64,000 nt of DNA, taken from assembly GCA_025458865.1 (NCBI GenBank), contig JALORP010000011.1:37848-101847 (forward strand), read 5' to 3'. This DNA comes from Steroidobacteraceae bacterium (GTDB lineage: Bacteria > Pseudomonadota > Gammaproteobacteria > Steroidobacterales > Steroidobacteraceae). Shown one piece after another: positions 8,538-17,338 of this stretch; the first letter of the stretch is position 1, and each line of letters starts with the position of its first letter. The position numbers and the translations under genes are program-made. Below the pieces are notes generated by a model that worked only from the letters and a program-made list of their open reading frames with translations, was not told where the DNA came from and searched no databases.

Positions 8538-11143
8538 ATGCGCGTCACGAAATGGAAAAATGCCGTAGCGGCGGTCGCGGCGCTCGCGCTTGCGGGCTGC
8601 GAGAGCAGCACCGACGGCAGCCTCGACATCGGCGGCGGCCAGTCGCCCGACCCGGTCGTGCTCGACTTCCCCGTAGCCTACGTAAAGCGCGCGCTGCCCA
8701 CCGGCACCGAGGACGTGCGGCGCCTGCGGAGCTTCCAGGCGGGCGCGGACCTGTGGCTGCGCGACCGCGCGGCGCCCTCCGCCTCCGAGCGCAACATCAC
8801 CGGCGGCGTGACCGGCGGCGAGTGGGACCTGCGCGACGTGGACGTCTCCTACGATGGCAACCGGCTGCTGTTCTCCATGCGCCCGCCGCTCATCGATGGC
8901 GCCGAGGAGAGCGAGCAGCCGACCTGGAACGTCTGGGAGTACGACCGAACGACCGACACGCTCCGGCGCGTGATCGCCTCCGATCTCGTCGCGGAGGAAG
9001 GCCACGACGTCGCGCCGCACTACCTCCCGGACGGGCGCATCGTCTTCTCCTCGACGCGCCAGCGGCAGTCGAAGGCCACGCTCATCGACGAGGGCAAGCC
9101 GCAGTTCCCCGCGCTCGACGAGGATCGTCGGGAGTGGGCCTTCGTGCTGCACGTGATGAATTCGGACGGCACGGGCATCCGCCAGATCTCCTTCAACCAG
9201 AGCCACGACCTCGACCCGGCCGTGATGAACGACGGGCGGATCGTGTTCTCGAGATGGGAGAACGCCTCGGGCAGCTCGATCCACCTCTATACGGTGCGGC
9301 CGGACGGCGCGGGGCTCGAGCTCCTCACAGCCACGACACCGGCAGCGGCGGCTCGGTCGTACAGTTCCTGCAGCCGCGGCCGAGGCCCGACGGGCGGGTG
9401 CTGGCGCTGATCCGTCCCTTCAACGGCACCGAGCAGGGCGGCGACGGCGTGCTGATCGACACCGCGGGCTACGTCGAGATCGCCCAGCCCGTGCTCGCCA
9501 ATGCCGGCGCTGCCGGCCCGGCGCAGGTGAAGGTCACCGGTAACGACGTGCGCACGGTCCCCGGGCTCTCGCCCGGCGGCCGCTATGCCTCGCTGTTCCC
9601 GCTCTGGGACGGCACCGACCGCGTGCTCGTCAGCTGGACCCTGTGCCGCGTCCTGCTCGACGGACGCCAGCTCCCCTGCAGTTCGTCGGACGCGACGAAC
9701 CCGCAGGCCGTGGTGGCGCCGCCGCTGTACAGCGTGTTCATGTGGGACCCGCGGGACGGCACGCAGCGACCCGTGCTGCAGCCGCTCGAGGGCACCATGT
9801 ACACGGATGTCGTCGCGATGCAGCCGCGCACCCTGCCGCCGGTCATCCTGGACGCGGTCGCGGGCGTGGACTACGACTCGGATCTCGCCACTGAGAACGT
9901 CGGGCTGCTGCACATCAGGAGCGTCTACGACCTGGATGGCACGGACAACGCGCCCGGCGGCATCACCGCCCTGCGCGACCCGGCCCAGGCGACGGCCGAC
10001 CAGCGCCCGGCGCGCTTCCTGCGCATCGAGAAGGCGGTGGGACTGCCGGACGACGAGGTACGCGACTTCCGCGGCACGGCCTTCGGCGTCGCCGGCGGCC
10101 TGGGCATGCGCGAGATCCTCGGCTACGCGCCGATCGAGCCGGACGGCTCGGTCAAGGTGAAGGTGCCGGCCGGCGTGCCCTTCGGCATCACCGTGCTGGA
10201 CCGCGACGGCAAGCGGATCTCGCCGCGCCACCTCAACTGGCTGCAGCTGCGGGCGGGCGAGGTGGTGACCTGCAACGGCTGCCACGTGCCAGCGGGCCAG
10301 CAGCCGGCCGGCCAGCCGCGCGTATCGCACGGCCGCAGCGGCCTCACGGCGAGCGTCAATCCCGGCGCGCCGACGACCGGCTCACCCTTCCCCAACACGG
10401 TTCCCGCGCTGTTCGCGGACCAGGGCGAGACCATGGCGGAGACGCGCAGCCGCATCAGCTGCCAGACTGATTGCGCGGCGCTGCTGCCCTCGGTCGACGT
10501 CGTCTACGAGGACGTCTGGACCGACGAGACCGCGGCCGGGCGCGCGCCCGACGCCCCCTTCGCGTTCCGCTACTCGGCCCTCGCCACGCCGGCGCCGACG
10601 AACCTCGCCTGCCAGCAGGAGTGGTCGTCGCTGTGCCGGATCGTCATCCACTACCCGGACCACCTGCAGCCGCTGTGGGACCGGTTGCGGCAGGTGCTCG
10701 ACGTGGACGGGGTCACGGTCCTGGAGGACCGCAGCTGCCTCTCCTGCCACAGCCCGCGCGACGCCGACGGCCTCGTGCGCGTGCCGGAGGGGCAACTCGA
10801 CCTGACCGGCGAGCCCTCGCCCGAGCAGGCCGACCACCTGGTCTCCTTCCGCGAGCTTATGTTCACTGACAACGCCCAGGAAGTTAACATGGGCGCACTG
10901 CAGGACATCCTGGTGCCCGGACCGCCGGACCCGGTCACCGGCCAGCCGACCCTGGTGCCCGTGCCGGTCGCCCCCTCGATGAGCGGCGGCGGCGCGCGGG
11001 CCTCAGGCCGGTTTTTCAGCCGGTTCGAGGCGGGCGGGTCGCATGCGGGTTTCCTCGATCCGGCCGAACTGCGACTCATCGCCGAGTGGCTCGACATCGG
11101 TGGACAGTATTACAACGATCCCTTTGCAGCGCCGGCGGACTGA
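8538..11143 (+). pseudogene. HzsA-like PD40/dihaem lipoprotein, frameshifted near 9327
   Basis: The gene begins with ATG at 8538 (AGGAG ten bases upstream) and encodes a lipoprotein signal (LALAGC). WD40-like PD40 beta-propeller blades follow (SYDGNRLLFSM, LPDGRIVFSS, MNDGRIVFSR). The reading frame of 8538 continues to about 9326 at LYTVRPDGAGLELL. Homologous sequence then resumes one frame away at SHDTGSGGSVVQFLQPRP and continues to the stop at 11143. The second part carries two haem c motifs, CNGCH (10271-10285) and CLSCH (10736-10750), and the shape of the hydrazine synthase alpha-subunit-like family widely found outside anammox bacteria. The frame change implies loss of 3n+1 bases, perhaps about ten from a YGxx-like stretch. 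If it is an assembly error, the intact product would be about 870 residues. It is divergent from the haem operon. Confidence 0.8.
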
Positions 11144-11248
11144 CGTGACGACTGCACCCGGAGGCGGCCGTGAGTATCCCCGCCCGGGGCGGCGCGCCGT
11201 GGCCTTTCCCGCCGGGGACCGTGGCCGACTGCCGCGCCGGGTCCACGC

Positions 11249-11977
11249 ATGAGGTTCCTCCTCGTCGCGGCGGTCCTCCTGCTGCTCGCGCTGCCAGCCA
11301 CCGCCGCCGGACCGGAGGTCACCGTCGCGGAGCCCTTTATCGAGCTTCGCACCGGACCGGGCCGGGGCTACCCGGTCACTCAGGTGGTCAAGCGGGGCGA
11401 GGCCGTGACCATCGAGAAGCGCCGCACCGACTGGTTCAAGGTCGCGGATGCCGATGGCCGCAGCGGCTGGGTGCACCGCTCGGCCATGCTGGCGACGCTG
11501 ACCGAGGCCGGCGAGCCCCTGCCGATCGATGATCCGGGCCGCGAGGACTTCGGCGAACACCGCCGCGAGCTCGGCGTGCTGGCCGGGGACTTCGAAGGCG
11601 CCAACGTCATCACCGTCTACGGCGCCTGGGCCTTCAACCCGCACCTGTCCGCGGAGCTGCGCCTGTCGCAGATCCTCGGCAGTTTCTCGGACGGGGAGAT
11701 GGCCACTCTCGGGCTCACGCACGTATTCAGGCCCGACTGGCGCGTCCAGCCCTTCGTCGGCCTCGGCACTGGCGTGATCGACATCCAGCCGAAGGCCTCG
11801 CTGGTCCAGACGGAGGCGCGCACCGACCAGGTCGCCTACGCCGGACTGGGCGTCAAGGGTTACCTGTCGCGGCGCTTCATCCTGCGCGCAGAGTTCAACA
11901 AGTACGTCGTGTTCACCGACCGCGACGACAACGAGGAAGCCGACGAATGGAAGCTGGGTTTCGCATTCTTCTTCTGA
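11249..11977 (+). CDS. SH3b-domain outer-membrane beta-barrel protein
   Basis: A signal peptide (residues about 1-20) is followed by a bacterial SH3 domain (about 22-85: FIELRTGPGRGYPV, GWVHRSAML). A C-terminal beta-barrel segment of alternating hydrophobic strands ends in Phe (FAFFF), the usual outer-membrane targeting signature. Known SH3b modules bind peptidoglycan or peptide ligands, so this protein could link barrel and wall. Length is 242 residues. No strong Shine-Dalgarno is seen. The start was chosen because it opens into the signal peptide. Its 3' end overlaps the next gene by 31 bases, indicating translational coupling. It is the first gene of the cluster leading to DUF4266/DUF3570. 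Confidence 0.82.
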   Translation: MRFLLVAAVLLLLALPATAAGPEVTVAEPFIELRTGPGRGYPVTQVVKRGEAVTIEKRRTDWFKVADADGRSGWVHRSAMLATLTEAGEPLPIDDPGREDFGEHRRELGVLAGDFEGANVITVYGAWAFNPHLSAELRLSQILGSFSDGEMATLGLTHVFRPDWRVQPFVGLGTGVIDIQPKASLVQTEARTDQVAYAGLGVKGYLSRRFILRAEFNKYVVFTDRDDNEEADEWKLGFAFFF

Positions 11978-12624
11978 GCGCCGTCCTGGCGCTGCCCGGC
12001 TGCGCCTGGGTGCGCGGCGGCGAGGTCCCGGAGACGGCCGAGGCCGACGCCGGGGAATCCGAGGCCGTGCCCGAGGTCATCTCGCCCCAGGTCGAGCGGC
12101 GCCCGGTCAAGCCGGCGAAGATCGACACCGAGAACTGGGAGGCCGGCGCCTACATCGGGTCGCTGTCCGTCGAGGACTTCGAGGTCAACAAGGTCCTGGG
12201 CGGGCGCATCGCCTTCCACATCAGCGAGGACTTCTTCGCGGAGGCGATCTTCGGCCAGTCGGACGCCGGCATCTCGAGCTACGAGCGGCTGTCGGGTTCC
12301 GCGCCACTGCTGACCGATAGTGAGAGGGAGTTCAAGTACTGGAGCCTCGGGTTCGGATGGAATGTGCTCCCAGGAGAGGTGTTTCTCGGCGGGTCTCGCG
12401 CCTACAACAGCGCGGTCTACCTGACCGCAGGCGCGGGCAGCACCACTTTCGCCGGCGATGATCGTTTCACGGTCACCCTCGGTGCCGGTGCGAGGCTGCT
12501 GCTGACGGACTGGCTGGGGCTGCACCTCGACATCCGGGACCACATCCTCGAGGTCGACGTGGTGGGTACGAACAAGGAAACCCACAACTTCGAGGCGACG
12601 GTCTCGCTGACGGCGTTCTTCTGA
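11947..12624 (+). CDS. Outer-membrane beta-barrel lipoprotein
   Basis: The 225-residue protein has a lipoprotein signal (LALPGC, Cys about 19), a charged Glu/Pro-rich linker (about 25-60), and a beta-barrel domain with amphipathic strands finishing TVSLTAFF. It resembles the small outer-membrane beta-barrel domain proteins found in myxobacteria and gammaproteobacteria. It overlaps the preceding barrel gene and is followed 31 bases later by a TlpA gene. Having both a lipidated N-terminus and a barrel ending in Phe is unusual but has precedent in this family. The function is unknown, and its position suggests an outer-membrane component of the same assembly as the SH3b barrel. Confidence 0.8.
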   Translation: MEAGFRILLLSAVLALPGCAWVRGGEVPETAEADAGESEAVPEVISPQVERRPVKPAKIDTENWEAGAYIGSLSVEDFEVNKVLGGRIAFHISEDFFAEAIFGQSDAGISSYERLSGSAPLLTDSEREFKYWSLGFGWNVLPGEVFLGGSRAYNSAVYLTAGAGSTTFAGDDRFTVTLGAGARLLLTDWLGLHLDIRDHILEVDVVGTNKETHNFEATVSLTAFF

Positions 12625-12655
12625 ACGCGGCACTGACCAAGGAGGCGAACCGCCC

Positions 12656-13171
12656 ATGCTGACCACTCGCCGCATCTTCCTCGGATCGGCCTTCGCGACG
12701 GCCGCGGCCTGCGCCGCGCCCGCGGCATTCGCTGCCGGCGCCGCCGGCAGCGCCACGCCCGCGCCTGACTTCGAGCTGCCGCTGCGCTCCGGCGGCGCGG
12801 TCAAGCTCGCGGACCTTCGCGGCCAGGTCGTGATGCTCAACTTCTGGGCCAGCTGGTGCGCGCCCTGCCGCCAGGAGTTCCCGATCCTCGACGAGATGTA
12901 CCGGAAGTACCAGCCCATGGGGTTCACGCTCCTCGGCGTCAACGTCGAGAGCGAGACCAAGGATGCGGAGCGGTTCCTCTCGGCCATGCCCGTGTCCTTC
13001 CCCATCGCCTTCGACCGGGAGAACGCGGTGAGCGGCCAGTACGGCGTCTCGGCGATGCCGACGACGCTGCTCGTGGACCGCAAGGGCAACGTCCGCTGGC
13101 TGCATCGCGCCTACAAGCCCGGCGACGAGAACGAATACATCAGCCAGGTCCGCCGGCTGCTGCGGGAGTGA
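12656..13171 (+). CDS. TlpA-family periplasmic thioredoxin
   Basis: The 171-residue protein carries TRRIFLGSAF at its N-terminus, which could act as a weak Tat or Sec signal, and an Ala-rich cleavage region near residue 33. The thioredoxin fold follows with WCAPC at about 70-74 and the cis-Pro segment SAMPTTLLVDRKG. This is a classical TlpA/ResA-type thiol-disulfide reductase active outside the cytoplasm. Downstream by two bases is the Cys-ending DUF4266 lipoprotein, a possible substrate (inference). An AAGGAGG Shine-Dalgarno is present about 11 bases before the start. The pair with DUF4266/DUF3570 is a recurrent arrangement in proteobacteria from general knowledge. Confidence 0.9.
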   Translation: MLTTRRIFLGSAFATAAACAAPAAFAAGAAGSATPAPDFELPLRSGGAVKLADLRGQVVMLNFWASWCAPCRQEFPILDEMYRKYQPMGFTLLGVNVESETKDAERFLSAMPVSFPIAFDRENAVSGQYGVSAMPTTLLVDRKGNVRWLHRAYKPGDENEYISQVRRLLRE

Positions 13172-13173
13172 GC

Positions 13174-13401
13174 ATGAAGAACCTCCGTCCGGCCCTCTGG
13201 CTCGCCATCGCGCTCGGCACCGCCGGCTGCGGCCCGGTCGAGCCCTGGGTCAAGCCCTACGAGCGCGAGCGCCTCGCGGATCCCATCATGAGCTGGGACC
13301 GCGACCCCGTTTCCGCGTCCTACATGAAGCACGTCTACGAGTCCCGAGAAGGCTCCCGCGGCGCCATGGGCGGAGCCGGCGGCGGCTGCGGCTGCAACTG
13401 A
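13174..13401 (+). CDS. DUF4266 small lipoprotein
   Basis: The 75-residue protein has a lipobox (GTAGC, Cys19), a conserved middle section (VEPWVKPYERERLADPIM) and a glycine-rich tail ending GGGCGCN. This architecture is characteristic of DUF4266. The terminal CGC is invariant-looking and may bind metal, form a disulfide or serve as a thiol for the adjacent TlpA protein. It starts two bases after the TlpA stop and ends two bases before the DUF3570 start, so the three genes are translationally linked. The biochemical role is unknown. Confidence 0.88.
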   Translation: MKNLRPALWLAIALGTAGCGPVEPWVKPYERERLADPIMSWDRDPVSASYMKHVYESREGSRGAMGGAGGGCGCN

Positions 13402-13403
13402 CC

Positions 13404-14540
13404 ATGCGCCGGCACGCCCTCCTCGCCCTCTCATGCTGCGCGGCCCTCTCGGCGCCTGCGCAGGCAGGCGTGCTGGCGGAGGACCGCGCCGACGTCATGT
13501 ACCACCTCTACGACGGCGGCGGCGTCGAGATCGACGGCCCCTCGATGCTGGTGCGCAAGAAGTTCGCCGAGAAGTACGCCGTCAGCGCCAACTACTACGT
13601 GGACCTGGTCTCGAGCGCATCGATCGACGTGGTGACGACCGCGAGTCCGTACAAGGAGGAGCGCAAGGAATACAGCCTCGGTGGCGAGTACCTGCGCGGC
13701 AAGTCGATCTACACGGTCGGGTTCACGAACAGCAAGGAGAACGACTACGAGGCCAACGCGGCGAGCGTGTCCATCTCGCAGGACATGTTCGGCGACCTGA
13801 CGACGCTGCAGCTGTCGTTCTCGCGCGGCTGGGACCAGGTGTTCCGCCGGGGCGACGATACCTTCGAGGACCGCCTGGACCGTCGCGTGTACGGCGCGGA
13901 CCTCACGCAGGTGGCCACGAAGTCGCTCATCCTCGGCCTGTCATGGGAAACGGTCACCGAGGAAGGGTTCCTCAACAACCCCTACCGCAGCGTCCGCTAC
14001 CTGGACCCGGAGGCCGCCTCGGGCTACTCCTACCAGGCGGAGGTCTACCCGCGAACCCGCACCGGCAACGCGCTCGCCGTCCGCGGCCGGCACTTCCTGC
14101 CCTGGAGGGCCGCCGCACAGGCGGAATACCGGTGGTACTCGGACAGCTGGGGCGTCCTCGGCCACACCGTCGAGCTGTCCTACACCCAGCCTTACGGCGC
14201 GCGGTGGGTCTTCGATGCCCGCTACCGCTGGTACACGCAGGACGGCGCCGACTTCTACTCCGACCTGTTCCCGCGCGAGGACTTCCAGAATTTCCTGGCG
14301 CGCGACAAGGAACTGGCGACCATGACGAGCCAGACCATAGGCATCGGCGCGAGCTACGAGCTGCGGCTGCCGGGCATGGACTTCCTGGAGAAGACGACCG
14401 TCAACTTCCGCTACGACTACATGCTCTTCGACTACGACGACTTCCGCGACCTCCGCGTCACGGGCGTCCCGCCCGGCACCGAGCCGTTCTACGACTTCAG
14501 CGCGAACGTCGTGCAGCTGTTCTTCTCGGGCTGGTTCTGA
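13404..14540 (+). CDS. DUF3570 outer-membrane beta-barrel protein
   Basis: The 378-residue protein has a signal peptide cleaved near AQAG (about residue 22), then a long run of amphipathic beta strands rich in Tyr and Trp, ending in LFFSGWF with the C-terminal Phe expected for outer-membrane insertion. Sequence features such as DRADVMYHLYDGGGVEIDGPS and VRKKFAEKYAVSANYYVD fit DUF3570. The family is regularly encoded with DUF4266, TlpA and ApbE. It is thought to be part of an envelope redox or flavin-linked system, though no activity is proven. It converges with apbE with a single base between stops. Confidence 0.9.
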   Translation: MRRHALLALSCCAALSAPAQAGVLAEDRADVMYHLYDGGGVEIDGPSMLVRKKFAEKYAVSANYYVDLVSSASIDVVTTASPYKEERKEYSLGGEYLRGKSIYTVGFTNSKENDYEANAASVSISQDMFGDLTTLQLSFSRGWDQVFRRGDDTFEDRLDRRVYGADLTQVATKSLILGLSWETVTEEGFLNNPYRSVRYLDPEAASGYSYQAEVYPRTRTGNALAVRGRHFLPWRAAAQAEYRWYSDSWGVLGHTVELSYTQPYGARWVFDARYRWYTQDGADFYSDLFPREDFQNFLARDKELATMTSQTIGIGASYELRLPGMDFLEKTTVNFRYDYMLFDYDDFRDLRVTGVPPGTEPFYDFSANVVQLFFSGWF

Positions 14541-14541
14541 C

Positions 14542-15516
14542 TCAGGGCGGCGCGAGTCCCGACGAGTACAGCACCTTTCCGCCGGCGGTCACCAGCACGG
14601 CGTCCACGTCCCGGAGCCTCTCGATGAGCGCGAGGCCGCGCTCGGCTCCCAGCACGAAAACGCCGGTGGAAAGGCCGTCGGTCGTCGTGGCGTCCGGCCC
14701 GATGATGGTCACGCTGCGCAGTTCCCCGGCGCTGCGGCCCGTCCGCGGATTGATGATGTGGTGGTACCGCTGCCCGTCCTCGTCGAAGTAGCGCTCGTAG
14801 TCGCCCGAGGTCGAAAGCGCGGCGTCCACGAGCGGAATCCGGGAAACGACGCGCTGCCGGTCGTCCGGGTGGCGGATGCCGATCACCCAGGGCCGGCCGA
14901 GCCGGTCGCCGAGGATGCGCGTGTCGCCGCCGGCGGTGACGGTGCCGTGCCGGATGCCCTTCTCCGCCAGGATCGCGACGCCGCGGTCCACGGCGTAGCC
15001 CTTCGCAATCCCGCCGAGGTCGATGCGAACGCCGTCCTGCGTGAAGCGCACGGTGGAGGCCGCGCGGTCCACGATCACGTGGCGCCAGTTCACCGCGGGC
15101 AGGTGCGCGGCGATCTGGGCGTCGTCCGGGCGCTGTCCGGCGCGGTAGTCGTAGAGGTAGCCGACGCTCGCGTAGGTGATGTCGAAGGCGCCGTCGGTGA
15201 GCACCGAGAACTCGAGGGCGCGAGCGATCAGTGCGGCGAGTTCGGGAGCGACCGCCACCGGCCCGGCGGCCGCGCGCGCATTCACCTGGGAGAGCTCGCT
15301 CTCCGGCTTGTAGTGCGACATCAGCCGGTCCACGCGGTGCATCTCGGCGAACACCGCGGCCATCGCGGCATCCGCGACCGCGGCGTCCTCGTGCCAGGCC
15401 TCGACCGCCACGCGCGTACCCATGATGGCTTCCTCGCGTACGCGCCACTCCGCCGCGGCGGGCGCGGCTGCAAGCAGCGATGCGGCCGCGAGCGCCGCCG
15501 ACAGCAGTGCTTTCAT
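14542..15516 (-). CDS. apbE: FAD:protein FMN transferase
   Basis: The 324-residue exported enzyme transfers FMN from FAD to Ser/Thr residues of extracytoplasmic proteins. The signal peptide is residues 1-22. Recognisable family motifs are GGIAKGYAVDR, TAGGDTRILG, HHIINPRTGRS and the metal/FAD-binding stretch TDGLSTGVFVLG, so it looks catalytically complete. It lies convergent to and one base from DUF3570, matching the common association of ApbE with DUF3570/DUF4266. No protein in the window shows an obvious flavinylation motif that I could identify, so the acceptor is either elsewhere or atypical. ATG 15516 opens directly into the signal peptide, and the longer ORF to 16827 is an antisense run-on. 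Confidence 0.93.
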   Translation of the reverse strand: MKALLSAALAAASLLAAAPAAAEWRVREEAIMGTRVAVEAWHEDAAVADAAMAAVFAEMHRVDRLMSHYKPESELSQVNARAAAGPVAVAPELAALIARALEFSVLTDGAFDITYASVGYLYDYRAGQRPDDAQIAAHLPAVNWRHVIVDRAASTVRFTQDGVRIDLGGIAKGYAVDRGVAILAEKGIRHGTVTAGGDTRILGDRLGRPWVIGIRHPDDRQRVVSRIPLVDAALSTSGDYERYFDEDGQRYHHIINPRTGRSAGELRSVTIIGPDATTTDGLSTGVFVLGAERGLALIERLRDVDAVLVTAGGKVLYSSGLAPP

Positions 15517-15572
15517 GGGCCCATGATAGCGGCGTGGGCGCACGGCGGCTGCCCGAGCCGTCGTCAACCGGC

Positions 15573-15578
15573 TACACT
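15573..15578 (+). promoter_or_regulatory. Candidate -10 element upstream of the SYLF gene
   Basis: TACACT (five of six consensus bases) lies in the 147-base divergent region between apbE and the SYLF gene. The 17-base-upstream position holds only TGCCCG, a poor -35. It would give a leader of about 80 bases. Confidence 0.25.
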
Positions 15579-15663
15579 TGCGCGGGGCGCCGCCGGTGGA
15601 ACTTGCCGCAGGCGACGCGGTCCCCCTCCTGATACGGGACCGGATACCCGCGAGGAACCCGAG

Positions 15664-16467
15664 ATGCGCATGTTCGCCCCCGCCACTGTCCTGCTCGCCG
15701 CGATGCTCGCCGCCGGCCCAGCCGCCGCGGAATCGCGCGAGGAGAAAAACATCAGCCAGTCCCTGCAGGTCCTCACGGAGCTGCAGAGCATGCCCGACCT
15801 CAAGGCCCCCGACTGGCTCCTGCAGCGCGCCGAAGGCATCGCGATCCTGCCGCAGGTCGTGAAGGCCGGCGTCGTCTTCGGCGGCCGCGGCGGCACCGGC
15901 GTGCTGCTGGTGCGCCAGCCCGACGGGCGCTGGAGCAACCCGCTGTTCATCGGCATCGGCGCCGGCAGCTTCGGCTGGCAGTTCGGCGTGCAGGCGACGG
16001 ACATGGTCTTCGTGTTCACGACCCGCCGCAGCGTCGAGGGCATCGCCGGCGGCAAGCTGACGCTGGGCGGCGACGCGGCCGCCGTGGCCGGACCGGTGGG
16101 CCGATCGGCGACCGCAGCGACCGACCTGACGCTGGCCGCCGAGGTGTATTCGTACTCGCGCAGCCAGGGCCTGTTCGCCGGGGTCTCGCTCGAGGGCACC
16201 TACCTGTTCCCTCGCAACAGCGCGAACGACCGTTTCTACGGCCGCAAGGGCATCCTGCCCTCCGAGATCCTCGCGCCGGAGGCCCCACTGTCGCGCGCGC
16301 CCGCGCCGGCGCTGATCGCGGAGGTGGCCCGCATCACCGCGGCGCCGACCGCAGCGGCACCGGCTCCAGCGCCGGGCGCCGCCGCACCGTCGGCCGCGCC
16401 CCCGGCGACGGGCAGCGCCCAGACTTTCCCGATGGCGGACCCCAAGCCCGGCGAGGAGCCGCGCTGA
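15664..16467 (+). CDS. SYLF/Ysc84-domain exported lipid-binding protein
   Basis: The 267-residue protein has a signal peptide (1-22, ending AAAES). A SYLF (DUF500) domain spans about residues 30-205, with typical features AEGIAILPQVVKAGVVFGGRGGTGVLL and FGWQFGVQATDMVFVF. A low-complexity Ala/Pro-rich tail (about 210-267) follows. SYLF domains bind phosphoinositides in eukaryotes, and bacterial members are exported proteins thought to bind membranes. The ATG follows a GAGGAACCCGAG Shine-Dalgarno-like stretch. It stands alone, divergent from apbE. Confidence 0.88.
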   Translation: MRMFAPATVLLAAMLAAGPAAAESREEKNISQSLQVLTELQSMPDLKAPDWLLQRAEGIAILPQVVKAGVVFGGRGGTGVLLVRQPDGRWSNPLFIGIGAGSFGWQFGVQATDMVFVFTTRRSVEGIAGGKLTLGGDAAAVAGPVGRSATAATDLTLAAEVYSYSRSQGLFAGVSLEGTYLFPRNSANDRFYGRKGILPSEILAPEAPLSRAPAPALIAEVARITAAPTAAAPAPAPGAAAPSAAPPATGSAQTFPMADPKPGEEPR

Positions 16468-16501
16468 GGTCCGAGGAACAACCCGGAGCGCGGGAGGCGC
16501 C

Positions 16502-17293
16502 ATGAAAGTCGGTTTCATTGGACTGGGCACGATGGGCCGGCCCATGGCGCAGCGGCTCGCGAGCGCGGGCCACGAGCTGCTCGTGTGGAACCGCACGCGT
16601 CCGCGGCCCGACGCGATCCCGGCGGGCACGGTCTTCGTGGGAAATCCCACCGAGGCCTGCCAGGCCGAACTCGTCATCACCGCGGTCAGCGACGACGCAG
16701 CGGTCGAGTCCGTGATGTTCGACTCCCAGGGCCGGCTGGTCTCCACCGGCGTTCCGGGGCTCATCCATGTCTGCATGAGCAGCATCGGCGAAGGGCTCGC
16801 GCGGCGCCTCGCCGAGGCGCATGCCAAGGCGGGCCAGTCCTACGTCTCGGCGCCGATGTTCGGCCCGCCCGAGGCCGCCCAGAGCGGGCGGCTGGTGATT
16901 CCTGTCGCCGGGCCGCATGCCGCCGTCGAGCGCGCGCGGCTGGTTCTCGCCGTGCTCGGCCGCGTGGACGTGCTTTCCGACGACGCGCCGGCGGCCAACG
17001 TCGTCAAGGCGGCAGGCAACTTCCTCATGGCCTCGGTGGTCGAGAGCCTGCGGGACAGCACGGCGCTCGTGCACGCCGCCGGCGTGGACCCTCGCGAGTT
17101 CACGGGCATCATCACCCAGGCGCTGTTCCCCACCCCGGTCTACCAGTATCTCGGTGGCCTGCTCGCCAACCGCGAGAACCAGCGCGGCGTGCGCGTGCCG
17201 AACCCCTTCCTCAAGGGCGCCCAGCAGTGTGCGGAGGCGGCGAAGCGCCTCGGCGTCGAGGTGCCGATGATCGACCACGTCAGCAAGCGCTGA
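16502..17293 (+). CDS. NAD(P)-dependent 3-hydroxyisobutyrate dehydrogenase-like oxidoreductase
   Basis: The N-terminal Rossmann motif GFIGLGTMGRPMA (4-16), the substrate-region Gly-rich segment and the conserved catalytic-type Lys169 in NVVKAAGNF place this 263-residue protein in the beta-hydroxyacid dehydrogenase family (3-hydroxyisobutyrate, tartronate semialdehyde or glyoxylate reductase-like). The usual GxxGxGxMGxxM pattern is intact. It is somewhat shorter than typical family members (about 290 residues). The normal SAPVSGG segment reads SAPMFGPP, so substrate preference is uncertain. GGGAGGCGCC precedes the ATG. The valine pathway is represented elsewhere in the window, but a direct link is speculative. 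Confidence 0.85.
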   Translation: MKVGFIGLGTMGRPMAQRLASAGHELLVWNRTRPRPDAIPAGTVFVGNPTEACQAELVITAVSDDAAVESVMFDSQGRLVSTGVPGLIHVCMSSIGEGLARRLAEAHAKAGQSYVSAPMFGPPEAAQSGRLVIPVAGPHAAVERARLVLAVLGRVDVLSDDAPAANVVKAAGNFLMASVVESLRDSTALVHAAGVDPREFTGIITQALFPTPVYQYLGGLLANRENQRGVRVPNPFLKGAQQCAEAAKRLGVEVPMIDHVSKR

Positions 17294-17338
17294 GGCCGGC
17301 AGGTCGCACTGCCCTCCACCCCAAGGACGTCCATTCCC

